The notes beneath the pieces are model-generated. The model worked only from the letters and a program-made list of their open reading frames with translations, did not search any database and had not been told where the DNA came from. The position numbers were made by a program, and so were the translations under genes. A DNA stretch of 64,000 nt from Spinellus fusiger. Taxonomy: Eukaryota; Mucoromycota; Mucoromycetes; Mucorales; Phycomycetaceae. Position 1 is the first letter of the stretch. Every line of letters begins with the position of its first letter. Shown here one piece after another: positions 10,401-22,218 of the stretch. The stretch spans positions 124,001 to 188,000 of the forward strand of contig JALLLS010000056.1 in assembly GCA_025094145.1 (NCBI GenBank), given 5' to 3'.

Positions 10401-13400
10401 TGTTGTGCAGGGTGTAGCAGGCACTTGGTCTGATTTAACAGACAATGTAAACATCATGGCAGCCAATTTAACAGACCAAGTACGATGTATAGCGGAAGTA
10501 ACGAAAGCGGTTGCCTTGGGAGATTTATCAAAAAAGATTGATGTAGAAACACAGGGAGAGATTTTGGATCTAAAGAATATTGTAAATAACATGGTGGATC
10601 AGCTAAGAGTGTTTGCGTCCGAAGTGACTCGAGTCTCCAAAGAAGTCGGCACAGAAGGAAAACTAGGTGGCCAAGCTGTTGTTCGAGGAGTTGCGGGCAC
10701 TTGGTCTGATTTAACAGACAATGTAAATATTATGGCAGCCAACCTAACGAGTCAAGTACGATCCATTGCTGAGGTGACTACTGCTGTTGCCAATGGAGAT
10801 TTATCAAAAAAGATTGAAGTGGAGAGTGGTGGCGAAATTGCAGATCTAAAAAATACAGTGAATAACATGGTGGATTTCTTGCGTATCTTTGCGTCCGAAG
10901 TGACTCGAGTCTCTAAAGAAGTTGGTACAGAAGGAAAACTAGGTGGCCAAGCAGCAGTTCTTGGTGTTGCTGGTACATGGTCTGATCTTACAGACAATGT
11001 AAATATTATGGCAGCCAATTTAACAGACCAAGTGCGTTCTATTGCTGAAGTCACAAAGGCAGTGGCCAATGGAGATTTATCAAAGAAGATTGTTGTGGAA
11101 AGTGGTGGTGAAATAGCCGAACTCAAGAACACTGTTAACAGTATGGTGGATTTCTTGCGTATCTTTGCTTCTGAAGTCACTCGAGTGTCCAAAGAAGTCG
11201 GCACAGAAGGAAAACTGGGTGGCCAAGCAACTGTACAAGGTGTTGCGGGCACTTGGTCTGATCTAACAGACAATGTAAATATTATGGCAGCCAACCTAAC
11301 GAGTCAAGTACGATCCATTGCTGAGGTGACTACTGCTGTTGCCAATGGAGATTTATCAAAAAAGATTGAAGTGGAGAGTGGTGGCGAAATTGCAGATCTA
11401 AAAAATACAGTGAATAACATGGTGGATTTCTTGCGTATCTTTGCGTCCGAAGTGACTCGAGTGTCCAAAGAAGTTGGCACAGAAGGAAAACTAGGTGGCC
11501 AAGCAGCAGTTCTTGGTGTTGCTGGTACATGGTCTGATCTTACAGACAATGTAAACATCATGGCAGCCAACCTAACGAGTCAAGTGCGCTCTATTGCTGA
11601 AGTCACAAAAGCTGTAGCTAATGGAGATCTTTCCAAAAAGATTGAAGTGGAGAGTGGTGGCGAGATACTTGAACTCAAGACCATTGTCAATAGCATGGTG
11701 GATCAGCTTCGTGTCTTTGCCTCTGAAGTCACTCGTGTGGCTCGCGAAGTAGGCACTGAGGGAAAGTTGGGAGGACAAGCAACTGTAGAAGGTGTAGCGG
11801 GCACATGGATGGATTTGACAGATAATGTCAATACTATGGCTGCTAACTTAACAACCCAAGTGAGATCCATTGCCCAAGTAACAAAGGCAGTAGCTCATGG
11901 TGATCTTTCCAAAAAAATTGAAGTTGAAACTCGTGGTGAAATTTTGGATCTTAAACTTACAGTCAATTCCATGGTGGATCAATTGCGTATCTTTGCTTCT
12001 GAAGTCACTCGAGTGTCCAAAGAAGTCGGCACAGAAGGAAAACTGGGTGGCCAGGCTGTTGTGCAGGGTGTAGCAGGCACTTGGTCTGATCTAACAGACA
12101 ATGTAAACATTATGGCAGCCAATTTAACAGACCAAGTGCGTTCTATTGCTGAAGTCACAAAGGCAGTAGCCAATGGAGATTTATCAAAGAAGATTGTTGT
12201 GGAAAGTGGTGGTGAAATAGCCGAACTCAAGAACACTGTCAATGATATGGTGGATTTCTTGCGTATTTTTGCTTCTGAAGTCACTCGAGTGTCCAAAGAA
12301 GTCGGCACAGAAGGAAAACTGGGTGGCCAAGCAACTGTACAAGGTGTTGCGGGCACTTGGTCTGATTTAACAGACAATGTAAATATTATGGCAGCCAACC
12401 TAACGACTCAAGTACGATCCATTGCTGAGGTGACTACAGCAGTGGCTCAGGGTGATTTATCAAAGAAAATTGCCGTTGAAACTCGTGGTGAAATTCTAGA
12501 ACTAAAAATAACTGTCAATAGCATGGTGGATCAGCTTCGTGTCTTTGCCTCTGAAGTCACTCGTGTGGCTCGCGAAGTAGGCACTGAGGGAAAGTTGGGA
12601 GGACAAGCAACTGTAGAAGGTGTAGCGGGCACATGGAAAGACTTAACAGACAATGTCAATATGATGGCGGGTAATCTTACAACACAAGTACGTTCTATTG
12701 CTGCAGTCACTACAGCAGTTGCGCGTGGTGATTTGTCACGGAAGATTGTAGTAGAAGTTCAAGGCGAAATCTTACAATTAAAAGAAACTGTCAACAGTAT
12801 GGTCGATCAACTCCGTGTGTTTGCAGCTGAAGTGACCCGTGTTGCACGGGAAGTCGGAACAGAAGGTATCCTAGGTGGTCAAGCAACGATCATAGGTGTC
12901 GATGGTACTTGGAAAGACTTGACCGACAATGTGAATCTTATGTCGAGCAATTTGACGGATCAATTGAGAGCCATTGCTGCAGTATGTAAGGCTGTGGCAC
13001 AAGGAGATTTGTCAAAGAAGATTGAAGTAGAGGTGCATGGTGAAATTGCAGAGCTCAAGAATACAATCAATACTATGGTGGATCAATGAACTCATTTGCA
13101 TCAGAAGTGACAAGAGTAGCCATGGAAGTAGGTACAGAAGGTCGATTGGGTGTTCAGGCCCAAGTGATGGATGTTGAAGGTGTTTGGCGCGAAATTACCA
13201 GCAATGTGAATACCATGGCCACCAATTTAACAACTCAAGTGCGTGCCTTTGCTCAGATTTCAGCAGCAGCTACAGAAAACGATTTCTCACAGTTGATTAC
13301 AGTGGAAGCATCAGGAGAGATGGACTCACTCAAAACAAAGATCAACCAAGTTGTTGGTTCATTAAGAGATGCTATTCAAAAGAATCGACTTGCAAGGGAA

Positions 13401-15107
13401 GCTGCCGAGTTGGCTAACAGATCCAAGAGTGAATTCTTGGCCAACATGAGCCATGAAATTCGCACACCCATGAATGGAATTATTGGCATGACTTCTTTAA
13501 CATTGGAGACAGAGTTAACCCGTCAACAACGCGAGAACCTGATGATTGTATCTAGTTTGGCAAATAGCTTATTAACAATCATTGATGATATTTTGGATAT
13601 ATCCAAGATTGAAGCAGGCCGTATGACAATTGAAACCATTCCATTCTCTTTACGCTCTTCTGTATTTAGTGTACTAAAGACATTGGCTGTTAAGGCAAAT
13701 CAGAAGAAACTTGATCTAACTTATGAAGTGGAAGACTCTATTCCAGACCAAGTGATTGGTGATCCTCTTCGTCTACGTCAAGTCATTACCAACCTTGTAG
13801 GCAATGCTATTAAGTTCACTACTAATGGCGAAGTGGCTCTGAGAACCAAGGTGGAAGTACTTGATGATGAATGTGTTATGGTACGAATGTGCGTATGTGA
13901 CACTGGCATTGGTATTCAAGAGGACAAACTCAATGTTATATTCGACACCTTTTGTCAGGCAGATGGAAGTACTACGTAAGTTGATATATATGTTATTTAT
14001 TATTGGCATGCGCTGCTCTATTCAGTGGATACTTATACTAAATGATATGTTGGCTTTATTAGACGTGAATATGGCGGTACAGGCTTAGGCCTTTCTATCT
14101 CTCGCCATCTTGCCCAATTGATGGGAGGAGATTTGTGGGTGGAGTCTATGTATGGTCGTGGATCTCAATTCTATTTTACTATTAAGTTCCGTCAATTCAG
14201 AATGAAAAAGGAAGAAGTATCTGAAAGAATGTCTCGCTTCAAAGGACGCAGTATTCTGTTCCTTGATACAATGAATGATACTACAGGCATGGCTGATAAA
14301 ATCAAGGGCATTGGTTTGAATCCTGTGAGAGTGGCTACCGTTGAAGAGCTGACATGTACCATCAATGCCAGTACTACAGGGGACAAACCTCCTCTCTTTT
14401 TCGACACTGTTATTGTGGATAAGATGGTGTATGCAGAGAAAGTGAGAGAGGCTGTACATCTGCGATATACTCCTATTGTACTCATGGCATCCCACACACA
14501 ATACATCAATATGAAACTGTGTATTGACCTTGGCATTACTGGATATATTAATTCACCGGCCAATCTTGCAGATTTGGCTCATGCACTTCTTCCTGCACTG
14601 GAAACCCATGCTGCTCTTCCTAGTGATTCAGCCAAAGCTGTGCCACTGGACATTCTACTTGCAGAAGACAATATTGTTAACCAAAAGCTAGCTGTTAGAA
14701 TACTTGAGAAGTTTGGACACCAGGTGAAGATTGTTTCTAACGGAAGACTGGCGTTTGAAGCCTTTAAGAAAAGGTCCTATGATTTGATTTTGATGGATGT
14801 GCAAATGCCAATCATGGGTGGTTTTGAGGCCACACAACGTATCAGAGAAGCAGAGCGTTTATCAGGAAATAACTCACATATCCCAATTATTGCACTGACT
14901 GCTCATGCAATGATTGGAGATAGAGAGAAATGTCTACAGGCTGGCATGGTAAGCTTAAGAATTAGTTTATGAAAGAAAGAAATGCTCATGTGGAGTGTAT
15001 AGGATGAATACGTGACAAAGCCTTTGCGCTTCCCTGATCTCATTGCAGCCATTAAGAAGTTCTCACCAAAATCAGCGCAAATGTTGAACATGGGACAATT
15101 GAAGTAA
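7440..15107 (+). CDS. NIK1: Group III hybrid histidine kinase (Nik1/Os-1 type), 18 HAMP units, one frameshift
   Basis: Cytosolic sensor kinase of the Nik1/Os-1 class, which feeds the Ypd1-Ssk1-HOG phosphorelay and is the target of fludioxonil-type fungicides in ascomycetes (family knowledge). Exons: 7440-8210, 8397-8663, 8938-13975, 14063-14948, 15003-15107. The N-terminus has a short coiled coil and a Thr-rich linker. Then come 18 HAMP units (one in exon 1, one in exon 2, 16 in exon 3), HisKA with the phospho-His in [11 protein letters not shown] (codon 13452-13454), the HATPase domain ([27 protein letters not shown] across the intron) and a receiver domain with phospho-Asp in LILMDVQMP (14796-14798). 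At 13087 the frame hits TGA: GATCAA is followed directly by TGAACTCA where sibling units have one extra base, so the kinase half is out of frame. Usual Nik1 length is ~1,300 aa; this would be ~2,350. It could be a sequencing error or a genuine lesion. Confidence 0.9.
8938..13089 (+). repeat. Tandem 276-bp (92-codon) HAMP repeat array
   Basis: Fifteen consecutive units in a single exon, each carrying GGQA...[32 protein letters not shown]...GEI..LK..VN.MVD. Spacing is exactly 276 bp where checked (for example CTGGGTGGCC at 10111 and 10387). Two exon-coded units precede it and one follows. Several blocks look identical at DNA level, notably about 10070-10400 versus 11998-12330, and about 10738-10890 versus 11288-11440. 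Confidence 0.93.
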
Positions 15108-15464
15108 AAAAAAATGCACAAGAAACAGCCTATAGTTATTATTATCTTATCATCTTATCATCTTTAATGTTATTCTTATTCTTATTCTTATTCTTAGTGT
15201 TTGCCCTTTTTTTTGGTAGTTTTTTACTCTATTTTTATCCTTCTTTTATGTATAAAACATATAGAACCCATCTTTTTTTCTTTGCAGGAACAATAACAAA
15301 AGTATCTTCATTATTCCCACTTGTGTTATTATTTTAATCTTCTCAGTTTTGATAAGGGATCATAACGTAGAACAAGACAGAATACAATTGAATAAAATAA
15401 AGTATGAATATAGTGTATGAAATAATTAAAGATAATATCCAATAAAAAAGCACAGACACTCTAT

Positions 15465-15974
15465 CTATCTTTTGACAGGCTTCTTCTTATCTGCCATTGT
15501 TACTGATACCCAAGCACGCACACGTCTTGCTGATTGTTCTCGGTGCTGTATAAAGTCAGTCGTTAGCAACCACAGTCAAGATAATCACAGTCACTTACCT
15601 GTTCGTATTCCTCACGTGCTTTTACAGACATACTACTCAACACACTCTTTTTGTGGAGTTGGACATGAGTACCCACTGCTGCACGTACAATGTCCATTTC
15701 CTTGACATCATTAGCAGAAGGTACTGGAATAGTAAATGCAGGTTCTGTGCAGAATGGACATTTCCATACTCCACCTTGTTGAGGAGGCTCAAATATTTCT
15801 ATCTATTAGACTATGCGTTATTTCTCTCTCTCTCTCTTTCTATTGAGAGTGTGTAATTGTGTGTAGTTGTGTATATTCACCTACATCAACAATAGCGTGA
15901 TCTTTTTGAGCATCTTCAAATAACTTTACTTGGGCTGGGGTTAAGCCTTTCTTTCGTGAATGATAAAAACTCAT
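15465..15974 (-). CDS. Small CxxC/HxxxH protein, unknown
   Basis: Three exons (15974-15881, 15798-15599, 15545-15465) with consistent phases give a 124-residue protein, MSFYHSRKKGLTPAQVKLFE... to ...KKKPVKR. The middle holds WKCPFC and, about 30 residues on, GTHVQLH: a CxxC with HxxxH spacing that could bind one zinc. The N-terminus is basic and the C-terminus basic and helical. I do not recognise the family. It lies convergent to the histidine kinase (358 bp between stops) and upstream of, and on the same strand as, the multicopper oxidase. The clean splicing and even composition argue for a real gene. Confidence 0.6.
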
Positions 15975-16440
15975 CTGTTTATTATTGTTGTTCTTACTAA
16001 AAGAAAATTGAAGAAATGAAAAATAGTCAACAAAGAATTATTCTTTTATTTCACAGGTACTTCTTTACCCTATACTACAGTAAAACAAGCAAAGACCAAA
16101 ACGCACCGTGTTGTATTATATTATTTAACAATTGAACCAGAAAGGGATTCTTATAGACATAACATGGAGTGTCATTGAACAAATACTTTTATTTTTCATA
16201 CAATAAATAAATAAGAGAGGTTTCATTCTTCAGTCTTCCTGAGTACTCCGGGAACACCTACAAAGAGAAAGATGGAAATCAAAAGAGAAAAAGAAAAAGA
16301 AAAAGTTTTATTAAATCAATAACTTAAGGCTGACTCTACTGTCCATATCTATTATAATAATTAAGTCAACCTGCTTAAAATACATTACAAACCAAAGCGA
16401 AAAAGAAAAAGAAAAAAATAGTGTATAAATCTACATAAAG
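15975..16440. other. Intergenic, no gene seen
   Basis: AT-rich spacer between two minus-strand genes, with AAGAAA-type simple repeats near 16280 and 16400. It would hold the 3' end of the oxidase transcript and the promoter of the small CxxC gene. Confidence 0.45.
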
Positions 16441-18259
16441 TTATGGGTTGGAGGCAGTGACAGAGACATTGCGAATCAACTCTGGGGCTTCTTCTAGAGC
16501 AACCATCATTCCCATAAACATGTGCTGCATTATGACAGTGGAGTGCCCAAATACCAGGATTATCCTAATAGACAAAATAATAAATTATCCATTCATTTTA
16601 CACTGTCCTTTTTTTTTCTTTTTTTGTGTGAAAACTTACAGCAAATATTCTAACTTTTGTCCAACCACATCCAATACTTCCATCTTTTGGCTGGGGATAA
16701 GATTTAGAATAAACTTGATCGGTGCTAGGATACACCAAAGTAACGTCCTTGAACAGAGCATGTTTGGATACTTGCTTACTGTCAATGCTGTCTATGTAAT
16801 CACCTGAACCACGTGCGATTTCCCAATGAGAATGGCCATGTGTGTGCCATGGATGGCTGCGGCAAGGTGCTGAGCCTGATCGTGTTGTTTGAAGCACAAA
16901 ATCCACTGTTTCATGAAACTTAATAGAATAAATTCCAGGCGTAGATTGAAGAGACTGAGAACTCTGAGAACTCTGAGAAGAATTAAGGACTTGGGCAAGG
17001 TAATTCTTGGTAGGGTCTTGAAAAGTGACACCGTTAATATACCACCGAGTGCTACCATCTTTTTGCTTCTCATCGGTAGAGCGTAAAAGAACTGTGCGAT
17101 CAGCAGGTCGACGAGACTCAGCATAACTTCCATACAAGGGCTTGATATTATTCCATTCCCATCCAAGAGAATCCTTGGGAAAATCAAGAGGTTCAAGGAT
17201 TGTGTGAGGTGTGGAGATAGCTTTACGTTTGGAAGAAGTGGAGCGGTGCTGTGGTGTAGTGTAGTGCAGAATAGCAAGACCATTAGAAATGGTAGAAGTA
17301 GTGGCATCTGTCCAGCGACGAATTGTACTTATGGTATAATCAGACGGCTTTTGGTTTGTATGGACCAGTACAGAAAAACGTTGACCAGAAGCTACTTCAA
17401 GGAAAGATGTATCATAGGGCTCCACAGGTTCTCCATCAACTTCGATGATAGTCATGGTATGATGGCCAATAGTGAATCCCAAGGTGCGGAAGGCGGTAGC
17501 ACCAATGATTCTAAATCGGTAGGTCTTGTTAGGCTCCACAGAGAAAGACGTATACCCTTGGCAGTCTCTGGTAATGTCTTTGGATGGGAAAATAGTCTGA
17601 CCATTAATCAGAATTGATTCAGCTTCCCAAATACCAGCAAATTTAGGACCCAAGAGGTAGTTCTCAAATGTAACAAGGTCTTTATGCCACCATTCACTCA
17701 GCACCACAGTACGCTCATCATGATAGTTAGACTCATATGCCTCGAGTGGTTTATGTTTCTGATGGGATGGGTCAGCTTCTGGAGACTCATAGATAATAAT
17801 AGCACCATAGACTGTGATTTCTTGCATTCCGACGTGGGAATGATAAAAGAAGGTGCCTGCTTGATTGGTAACCTTGAAGTCATATACATAGAAGCCGCCA
17901 GGAGGAATAGGATTTTGTGTAAGAAATGGAACACCATCAGCCTCGGTTGATCCATATTGCCGTATACCATGGAAATGAATAGATGCATGGTTTGCCATAT
18001 CATGACTAGAAGAGTTTTTGTCATGGGATTGCAGATTATTTCTGAACATTATCTTGATGCGATCACCTTTTGTAGCAACAATGGGAGGGGCAGGAATTTG
18101 TCCATTGATAGCTAAAACATTTCCTGTGAAGTTGGAACAGTCCGCATTATGGGCAATTGAGGAGAGATTGAATTCATAATACTTGATGGATTCTTGCTGT
18201 AATGCAGTACAAAGATACAGTGTGAACAAGAAGCCACATATAGGAAATACAAGGCGCAT
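16441..18259 (-). CDS. Secreted multicopper oxidase (laccase/ferroxidase-like), C-terminal frameshift
   Basis: Exon 1 (18259-16640) encodes 540 residues and exon 2 (16564-16441) the tail. A signal peptide (MRLVFPICGFLFTLYLCTA) is followed by three cupredoxin domains. The copper motifs are visible: HFHG (ASIHFHGIRQYGSTEADGVP), HSH (FFYHSHVGMQEI), HPWHTHGHSHW and the last HCH motif (ALHCHNAAH). The enzyme would oxidise phenols or Fe(II) at the T1 site and reduce oxygen to water outside the cell. Exon 2 is 124 nt, one too many or two too few: after HCHNAAH the frame must change to read MFMGMMVALEEAPELIRNV to the TAA at 16443-16441. As written, the chain would lose the end of the T1 site. Sequencing indel or pseudogene cannot be told apart here. 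Confidence 0.85.
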
Positions 18260-20525
18260 GAAGGGCTAATTGAGTGAAGAATAAAGCAACGATAGGCTGT
18301 AAGGGGATTCTTGACTTCTTGCAAAGTGAAAAATCATAACATTTTTACTAGTGTTATTTATATTTGAAAATAGCCACGAATTGTTACATGCTAATGAGCA
18401 TTGGCAGATTTTTACAATGTTTGTATTCAAAAAAAAACTATGTAAAATAATAAAATGAAAATTACAAGTCCAAGTTTATTTTGGAAATAATATCTGCAAA
18501 TGTGCTTTACTGAATTATTAAGATCTGATAGCTTTCTATATAAAGTCCGATGCATGACAGTAGCTTTTTGTAACGCCTGAAATACTATAGCAATAAACAC
18601 TCACCCGTTTTCCTTCCTCTTATAGGCTGTGCGTCTAAACAAATTTAAGGTTTTAAAATTCCACGAAAAAACTAAAACTTAATACAAAATAATGACTTGA
18701 CATTTAAAATAAATAATATAATTTCTGCTTATACCCAGAAGACTCCATACCTCATAAATAAACAAAAGTACATCGGAAAATAGTAGAGATTGAAAGGAAT
18801 ATGCAATGAAAAAACATTTCTTTCTTTTTTTCTATTTTTCTTTATGAACACTTTGTATTATTATGTGTTTTCTGCTCAAACACTAGAGTATTATAATGAT
18901 GCTTTCTACAAAAGGATATCAAAATTTTTATATAAGTATATTTACAAAGACCGAGCATAAATATATTCAGAAATAAAGTATTACAATTGTCGTCAATAGC
19001 TTGTTAGTCCAAAGGAAATCCTGTCAGATAACAGGTAGTTAAACTCTGATGTTTAATATTTCATAATAACATGTCTTTTATACTCTTCTACTACTAGTAT
19101 TTAGCTTCAAGGGTATGTTATTGAATACTACAAACTATCATCATCCCTTAGTATTCGATAGCATCCCCTTCTCAGTATAATAGTAGGAGTTGATAATTCT
19201 AAGAAAGGCTATAGTTCCAATTATAGAATATATCTTTACGACACAGTTGCATAAAGCACACGTTACTTTACTATAAATTAAAGCATTATACTATTTTAGA
19301 CTCATCAATTGTATTGGGGTAGTTCCATAGTCTATAGTATAGTATTATTCATTTATACTTGATATAATTATATATCAAGTAAACAGTTTTATAAACAAGC
19401 GAAATAATTAAACTATATGAGTTGCTGTTTCAAGCAAATAATAATAATAATAATACTTGAACAAATTAACTTGCTGCTTATTTTATTATTTCAGTCACCT
19501 TTGATCAATCCTACAGACAATAATCCCCTACCACAAACTGAAAAGGTTAAGATAAATAAAATACATATGATAAGTATCCGCTTTCCTTAATATTTCTATG
19601 ATGCAAGAGCTAGAGTATCAGGACAACTAATCACAACTTCTTAAGATTCTTAGCTGTATAAAGAGTGCTATTTTCAATTGATCATACTACCTAAATTTTC
19701 AGTCATTATCTGTGTACCATTCGTAGAAGTGATGGCTCTCTGGATTTTGTGGAAATCTGATAGTGTCCAAGTCAACATTCTTTTCTACTTCTGTTCTATT
19801 TGACTGTGTTTATCTCCCGCCAAGTATCCCCATTGCTTAGCTATTTCAGATTTCCGTCTCTTGTTGTACGCCTTCATTGTATGTACAACTCGAGAAAACT
19901 TATATCCGTAGCCACCTTGTCTTGAGACCTCCAAGCCTTTTATGATCTCATACTGCCCACTAGTATTTATGATGTCGGGGCATGTACTATAAAAGAAACG
20001 TGTAGAGCTCGAGAGGGACTTGTCTACGATTCAAGTGCTTCACTACCTTGAGTAAAAGAAAGAGTGTACTTTAACAAGTATGCCTTCCGTGGGGAATAGA
20101 AAGGCAGATACGGTGACTTGGGGTGATCTAGCAACAGAGATAGACAGAATAGTGAATTGACTTGTAATCCTCGGGGTGTCAATACTAAACCAACGGATGA
20201 ATCAAAACAATAAACTAGAAGATCTTCTTGCACATTAACTTTTATAAAAAGACTAGAGTACTTTGCCTCTATGAAATCTAATATGAAGAATGTAAAAAAA
20301 AGGATAGATAGATAGATAGATAGATATTTTCAATAGCTTCAAAATGCAGTTTTATACCCTACATATCAAAAGTCAATTAACTAAGTGATCTGTTAATTTG
20401 TAACGTCCAAAATATGAACTTCCAAAGCATCACGAGTTGGTAAATCAAGAGTTTGGCTACCACTACATCTACATATAATAATAGTTTGGCTGAAAAATTA
20501 TCTATAAGAGTGAGATCAGATAATA
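18260..20525. other. AT-rich gene-free region
   Basis: More than 2 kb of AT-rich sequence with scattered stops in all frames and simple repeats (AAT runs near 19440; GATA units near 20300). I see no gene; degenerate transposon remains are possible. Confidence 0.5.
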
Positions 20526-21187
20526 CAGTTCAAAGTATTTTTTTTATTTTTTGGGTGTGGTTTGCTATTCGCACATTGGGCATATCAGCCACCCTATGAG
20601 AACTTTTGAGAAAAAAATAAAAATAGACATAGAAAAACTTCAAATACAAAAGTGAGAAAATAAATGCAAAGAGGAAGGAAACAGAAAGACAGAGAAACAC
20701 AAAACCTCAAATGAGGGAAAAAATGATGAGAAATGAGTGGGGATGAAAGTAAATGAGAATTATGAATAGATATCCAAAAGGCCATAAAGTCAGCAAGGAA
20801 ACCAGGACACCAAAAAGATAACCGTCATCCTGTGGTGATTCGAAATCCAACGAAGGATACTTAGAACAACTCGGACAATCCTGAGGACACAAATACAGCA
20901 ACTACACTAGCAGCTTCTGGCTTTGCTAAACGGGTTAAGAATGGGTGGTAGAGGAGAGATCGGAGGAGAAGTGAGGATACAGCGTCTGTTGCTGATGGAA
21001 TCTTTGCACTCTATGGTGGCGTTGGTGTTCCCGCTCAACACACCCATCAGCAGCCTTATCAGATAATACAGTTCAAAGTATTTTTATTTTTGGGTGTTGG
21101 TTGCTATTCGCGCATTGAGCATTTTAGCCACCCTATGAGATCGTTTGAAAAAAAAAGAATAAACATTGAAACACTTATCAGATAATA

Positions 21188-22084
21188 CAGTGGCTCCTAA
21201 CAAAACAATGGTATTTTCAAATTCAGACCATAATTTTACCCTTAAAATTTTTTTTTTATTAAACATTCTTCATTTATTGCTTTTCCACTCTAATGTCTAC
21301 CTCATCTAACACCACCGAACAATCCATGAGACCTCTTGGGAACAGAAAGAAGAATATCGATGACTTCACCCGATGTCTCATTGCTCACGAGGCCACCGTA
21401 AATGGGACCAGCCAGGCTGCCATTTCTGCTAGGTTTGGAGTTAGTCAACAGTCTGTTTCCCTCATCGTAAAGAGATATAAAGAAACTGGCTGTTTCAAGG
21501 CCAAGAAGAGCACTGGGCGCATGCCCATTCTGAAGGAGAGGGACGAGAGAGAGGTCAGTCGCGAAGTGGCAAGAGATTCATTTCAGACAATGAATCAGCT
21601 TCACAAGCAGATGACCACCAAAGTGTCCAGGAGCACCTTCTCAAAAATGATGAAGAAGCTTGGCCTGTTTTCTTGCAGGGTGGTCAAGAAACCTTCTCTC
21701 AGCATCAAGCACAAGAAGTTGATGCTTGCTTGGGCTAAGGCCCATCTCCACTGGAATGAAAACGACTGGAAGACAGTCATCTGGTCTGATGAGTCCAGAT
21801 ACCAGTTGGTCACCACCAACAACCGTACCAGGGTGGTGCGAAAAGTTAATGAGGGATTGCTCCCGAAGGCTGTCATTGAGGCCAAGGGTGGAAGCACCAA
21901 ATATTAAGGGTTTTCACCCAATAAACTTGTATTTATTATTCTGTTGACCTTCCTTATACTTCATCCAATTTACAAGTCTCTACTGTGTGTTTAATGTATG
22001 TTTTTATTACAAAGAATAAGTATTTCCTATTGCAGAATTATACCGGGGTATGAAAAAATACCATTGTTTTGTTAGGAGCCACTG
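21188..22084 (+). mobile_element. Tc1/mariner element, internally deleted
   Basis: Perfect-looking inverted termini CAGTGGCTCCTAACAAAACA at 21188 and its complement ending at 22084, flanked by TA on both sides. At ~0.9 kb it is shorter than a full Tc1-like element because the transposase middle is missing. Confidence 0.88.
21293..21907 (+). pseudogene. Tc1-type transposase with catalytic core deleted
   Basis: 204 residues. The N-terminal helix-turn-helix DNA-binding part is present (SQAAISARFGVSQQSVSLIV), as is the linker and the first catalytic Asp in WSDESRYQL. The family's typical C-terminus (VIEAKGG.TKY) follows almost immediately. About 130 residues holding the second Asp and the third acidic residue are absent, while the frame stays open. 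The product could bind the termini but not cut, so this is a non-autonomous copy. Confidence 0.85.
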
Positions 22085-22218
22085 TATGTTAATCAAGGGC
22101 TCTTTCGTGTAATCAATATTACCCCAAAAGAGTAAAAATACAAATCGCAAAACTCAACATAAGTAACATCCATCCATCAGCAACAATCCCCATCCACCCA
22201 CATAGTACACAGTACACA

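Noticed and set aside
9567..10592. Long minus-strand frames of up to 341 codons across the HAMP array
   Set aside because: They repeat with the 276-bp period and translate to Ser/Thr/Pro-rich shadows of the plus-strand HAMP code; no splice, start or domain support.
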